A DNA stretch of 15,574 nt, taken from Bacillota bacterium. Lineage in GTDB: Bacteria; Bacillota; Bacilli; Paenibacillales; NBRC-103111. A program made the translations under genes and the position numbers. Every line of letters begins with the position of its first letter. Position 1 is the stretch's first letter. Below the pieces are notes generated by a model, which worked only from the letters and a program-made list of their open reading frames with translations, searched no databases and was not told the DNA's origin. Shown here one piece after another: positions 13,564-15,574 of this stretch. The DNA lies in the NCBI GenBank assembly GCA_023393235.1, contig JAEWMH010000104.1, forward strand, positions 1 through 15,574, written 5' to 3'.

Positions 13564-14553
13564 ATGAGCATACGTTTGAGCATACGTTCTAAATGGGCAG
13601 GAGCATTGGCTCTTACCTTGGGAATCGCCATTTTGGCAGGGGGCTGCGGTAATAATTCCGGTATTGCGCTCTCCGAAGACAAAACCAACGTGGTGGCCAG
13701 CTTCTATCCGCTGTATGATTTCGCATCCAAAATCGGAGGGGACCGTATTCACGCGGTCAGCGCTGTTCCCGCCGGAGTAGAGCCCCATGACTGGGAGCCG
13801 AAAACCAGGGATATCAGCCAGATTCTGAAGGCCGATGTGTTCGCCTATCAAGGCGCAGGGCTGGAGGGCTGGGTGGATGATCTGCTGAAGAGCCGCAAGG
13901 ACAAAAGCAGCCTGATTACGGTAGAGGCCAGTGCAGGGCTTGATCTGATTGAAGCGGAGGAGCATGAGGAAGAAGGCCATGAGGATGAGCATGGCCATGA
14001 AGGTGAGGAGGGCCACGATCATGAACACGGGGATTTCGACCCTCACGCTTGGCTGAGCCCGATGAACGCCAAGAAGATGGCGGAGGCCGTGAAGAACGGA
14101 CTGGTGGAAGCTGATTCCGCCAATAAAGCCGAATACGAAGCCAACTACGCTAAACTCTCCGCGTCCTTCGACGAGTTGGACCGCAAGTACCGGGAAACCT
14201 TGGGCAAGCTGCCCAAAAAGGATATTGTCGTCTCCCACCAGGCTTTTGCGTATCTGTGCCGGGATTACGGACTGAATCAAGTGGCGATAATGGGATTAAC
14301 TCCCGATTCCGAGCCGACTGCCCAGGATATGAAGAAGATCAATAATTTCGTCAAGGAGCATCAGGTGAAATACATCTTCTTCGAAGAGCTGGTATCGGAT
14401 AAGCTGGCAAAAACCCTGGCCAATGACCTGAAAATCGAGACCCTGGTGCTCAACCCGCTGGAAGGGCTGACAGACGCCCAATTGAAGGCCGGGGAAGATT
14501 ATTTCTCCATCATGGAAAAGAATTTGCAAAACCTAGTAAAAGCCTTACAATAA
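13564..14553 (+). CDS. znuA: Zinc ABC transporter substrate-binding lipoprotein (ZnuA/AdcA family)
   Basis: 329 residues. Signal peptide with lipobox LAGGC, lipidated Cys at 28. The cluster A-1 fold is shown by VVASFYPLYDFASKIGGDRI, the zinc-ligand region PHDWEPK (H75), DPHAWLSP (H161) and VSHQAFAYLCRDYGL (H225). An acidic His-rich loop at about 131-158 (for example HEDEHGHEGEEGHDHEHG) is the mark of zinc rather than manganese binders and probably gathers Zn2+. The protein is anchored outside the cell membrane and hands zinc to the permease. The ATG follows GGGAGGA at 9 bases. It is the first gene of a znuACB operon behind a promoter with a likely Zur box. Confidence 0.95.
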   Translation: MSIRLSIRSKWAGALALTLGIAILAGGCGNNSGIALSEDKTNVVASFYPLYDFASKIGGDRIHAVSAVPAGVEPHDWEPKTRDISQILKADVFAYQGAGLEGWVDDLLKSRKDKSSLITVEASAGLDLIEAEEHEEEGHEDEHGHEGEEGHDHEHGDFDPHAWLSPMNAKKMAEAVKNGLVEADSANKAEYEANYAKLSASFDELDRKYRETLGKLPKKDIVVSHQAFAYLCRDYGLNQVAIMGLTPDSEPTAQDMKKINNFVKEHQVKYIFFEELVSDKLAKTLANDLKIETLVLNPLEGLTDAQLKAGEDYFSIMEKNLQNLVKALQ

Positions 14554-14591
14554 TATCATTGACTAAGGCTGTTTAGAGAGAAGGCTAGTAC

Positions 14592-15380
14592 ATGAACAAC
14601 TCAGCTCAGCCCCAAGCCCATTGCCATGAACCCGTGGTGACGCTTGCGGGTGTTTCCTTTTCTTATGAGGGTAAGCAGGTTATCCGGGATTTGAATTTTA
14701 ATGTGCTGCAGCGGGACTTTGTGGGCCTGGCCGGCTCCAACGGCGCGGGCAAAACCACCCTTCTGCGGATTATTGTCGGGCTGCTGAAGCCGGATCAAGG
14801 GGAGGTACGGCTTTTTGGAGAGCCCTATTCCTCCTTCCGCGGATGGGACCGTATCGGCTATGTGCCCCAAAAGAACGCCTTTAATCCCTTATTCCCTGCA
14901 ACAGTGCGGGAGGTGGTATTATCCGGGCTGTACGGGCGCAACAAGCTGTTCCGGCGCCTAACAGCGGCGGATACCCGCAAATGCCAGGACGCTTTGGAGA
15001 TTATGAACATCGCCGATTTGGCCGAACGGCGCATCGGGCAGCTGTCCGGCGGCCAGCAGCAGCGGGCGTTTTTGGCCCGGGCGCTGATCAACAACCCGGA
15101 GCTGTTGATTCTCGATGAGCCGACGGCGGGAATCGATGCGGAGACGCAGGAGGGTTTTTTTGAGCTGATCCGCCATATGCACCAGCATCATGCCATCACC
15201 TTCCTGATGGTGTCCCATGATATTGATATGCTGGAGGATTATATGGGAGGAGGGCCGGAACAGGTCTGCGGCAAGCTGAAATTTTATGTCCGCCATACCC
15301 ATGAACCGCAGAACTGCTCGGAGACCCGGCTCCATGTTTCCGGCGGGACCAAACGTGAAAAAATTGAAGTAAGGGGATAA
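14592..15380 (+). CDS. znuC: Zinc ABC transporter ATP-binding protein
   Basis: 262 residues with all ABC ATPase motifs: Walker A GSNGAGKT (48-55), Q-loop VPQK (Q93), signature LSGGQQQR (151-158), Walker B LLILDEPTAG (171-180, E176) and switch His in VSHD (H209). It powers zinc import with the preceding lipoprotein and the following permease. AGAAGG (14579-14584) precedes the ATG by 7 bases. Both ends carry extra His/Cys: QAHCHEP at 8-14 and HTHEPQNC near 236-243, possibly metal-binding. It ends 9 bases before the permease start, in the same reading frame. Confidence 0.95.
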   Translation: MNNSAQPQAHCHEPVVTLAGVSFSYEGKQVIRDLNFNVLQRDFVGLAGSNGAGKTTLLRIIVGLLKPDQGEVRLFGEPYSSFRGWDRIGYVPQKNAFNPLFPATVREVVLSGLYGRNKLFRRLTAADTRKCQDALEIMNIADLAERRIGQLSGGQQQRAFLARALINNPELLILDEPTAGIDAETQEGFFELIRHMHQHHAITFLMVSHDIDMLEDYMGGGPEQVCGKLKFYVRHTHEPQNCSETRLHVSGGTKREKIEVRG

Positions 15381-15389
15381 GCAAATACG

Positions 15390-15574
15390 GTGGACATTTT
15401 CTCGGAAATCTTTTTTCAGCGCGCCCTGCTGGGCGGATTATTTATCGGCATAACAGCCCCCCTCCTGGGCATATTCCTGGTATTAAGGCGTTTGTCCATG
15501 ATTGGGGACACCCTCTCCCACGTATCCATCGCCGGTGTGGCGTTGGGTTTTTTGATTCATGTGTACCCGGTGGC
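15390..15574 (+). CDS. znuB: Zinc ABC transporter permease, N-terminal part (3' end outside window)
   Basis: The frame starts at GTG 15390 and runs off the window after 61 codons. The in-frame stop at 15378-15380 (the znuC stop) excludes an earlier start; AAGGGG at 15371-15376 is somewhat far (13 bases). The sequence FFQRALLGGLFIGITAPLLG then FLVLRRLSMIGDTLSHVSIAGVALG is the conserved N-terminus of ABC-3 family (ZnuB/AdcB/MntB-type) metal permeases, covering the first helix and the start of the second. The operon context makes it the zinc channel subunit. Confidence 0.92.
   Translation, partial: MDIFSEIFFQRALLGGLFIGITAPLLGIFLVLRRLSMIGDTLSHVSIAGVALGFLIHVYPV

Overview
The window looks like chromosomal DNA of an endospore-forming Bacillota, most likely Paenibacillus or a close relative. 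This rests on a complete GerA-type germinant receptor operon, a T-box-controlled metG with a C-terminal tRNA-binding domain, a CcdC-family protein, strong AGGAGG-type ribosome binding sites, Fur- and Zur-like operators and a fairly GC-rich composition. The genus is inferred from style and protein resemblance, not from a search. Almost all genes are on the + strand; the one supported exception is a 70-codon gene at 5463-5675.

Layout. 1-603 is the 3' end of a large secreted or surface protein (Ig-like domain plus carbohydrate-binding-like domain), closed by a terminator. 604-1197 is a gene-free gap with an unusual two-armed inverted repeat. 1198-2238 is a lactate dehydrogenase-family gene with its own extended -10 promoter and terminator. 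2473-4710 is a two-gene purine-catabolism unit: an amidohydrolase/deaminase and a fused OHCU decarboxylase-hydroxyisourate hydrolase, the last two steps from urate oxidation product to (S)-allantoin in one chain. 4826-5329 is a CcdC-like membrane protein ending at a probably bidirectional terminator shared with the small minus-strand gene.

5800-6130 has a good promoter, a near-consensus Fur box and a strong terminator but no sizeable gene: a candidate iron-regulated small RNA or microprotein transcript. A second copy of the two-armed repeat follows at 6140-6321, then yidD. The promoter at the end of yidD starts a methionine T-box leader that controls metG (7108-9126). A four-gene germination receptor operon follows (small two-helix protein, then A, B and C subunits, 9257-13359), with overlapping or nearly overlapping genes and a possible sigma-G promoter. 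A branched RNA-like structure sits behind gerC. The window ends in a zinc uptake operon (substrate-binding lipoprotein, ATPase, start of the permease) behind a consensus promoter and an imperfect Zur box.

The most interesting items are the Fur-boxed orphan transcript, the two repeats with the same ~50-bp phasing and mirror-image architecture, and the lactate dehydrogenase-like enzyme with non-standard cofactor and substrate residues. I see no mobile element, CRISPR array, rRNA or tRNA gene.
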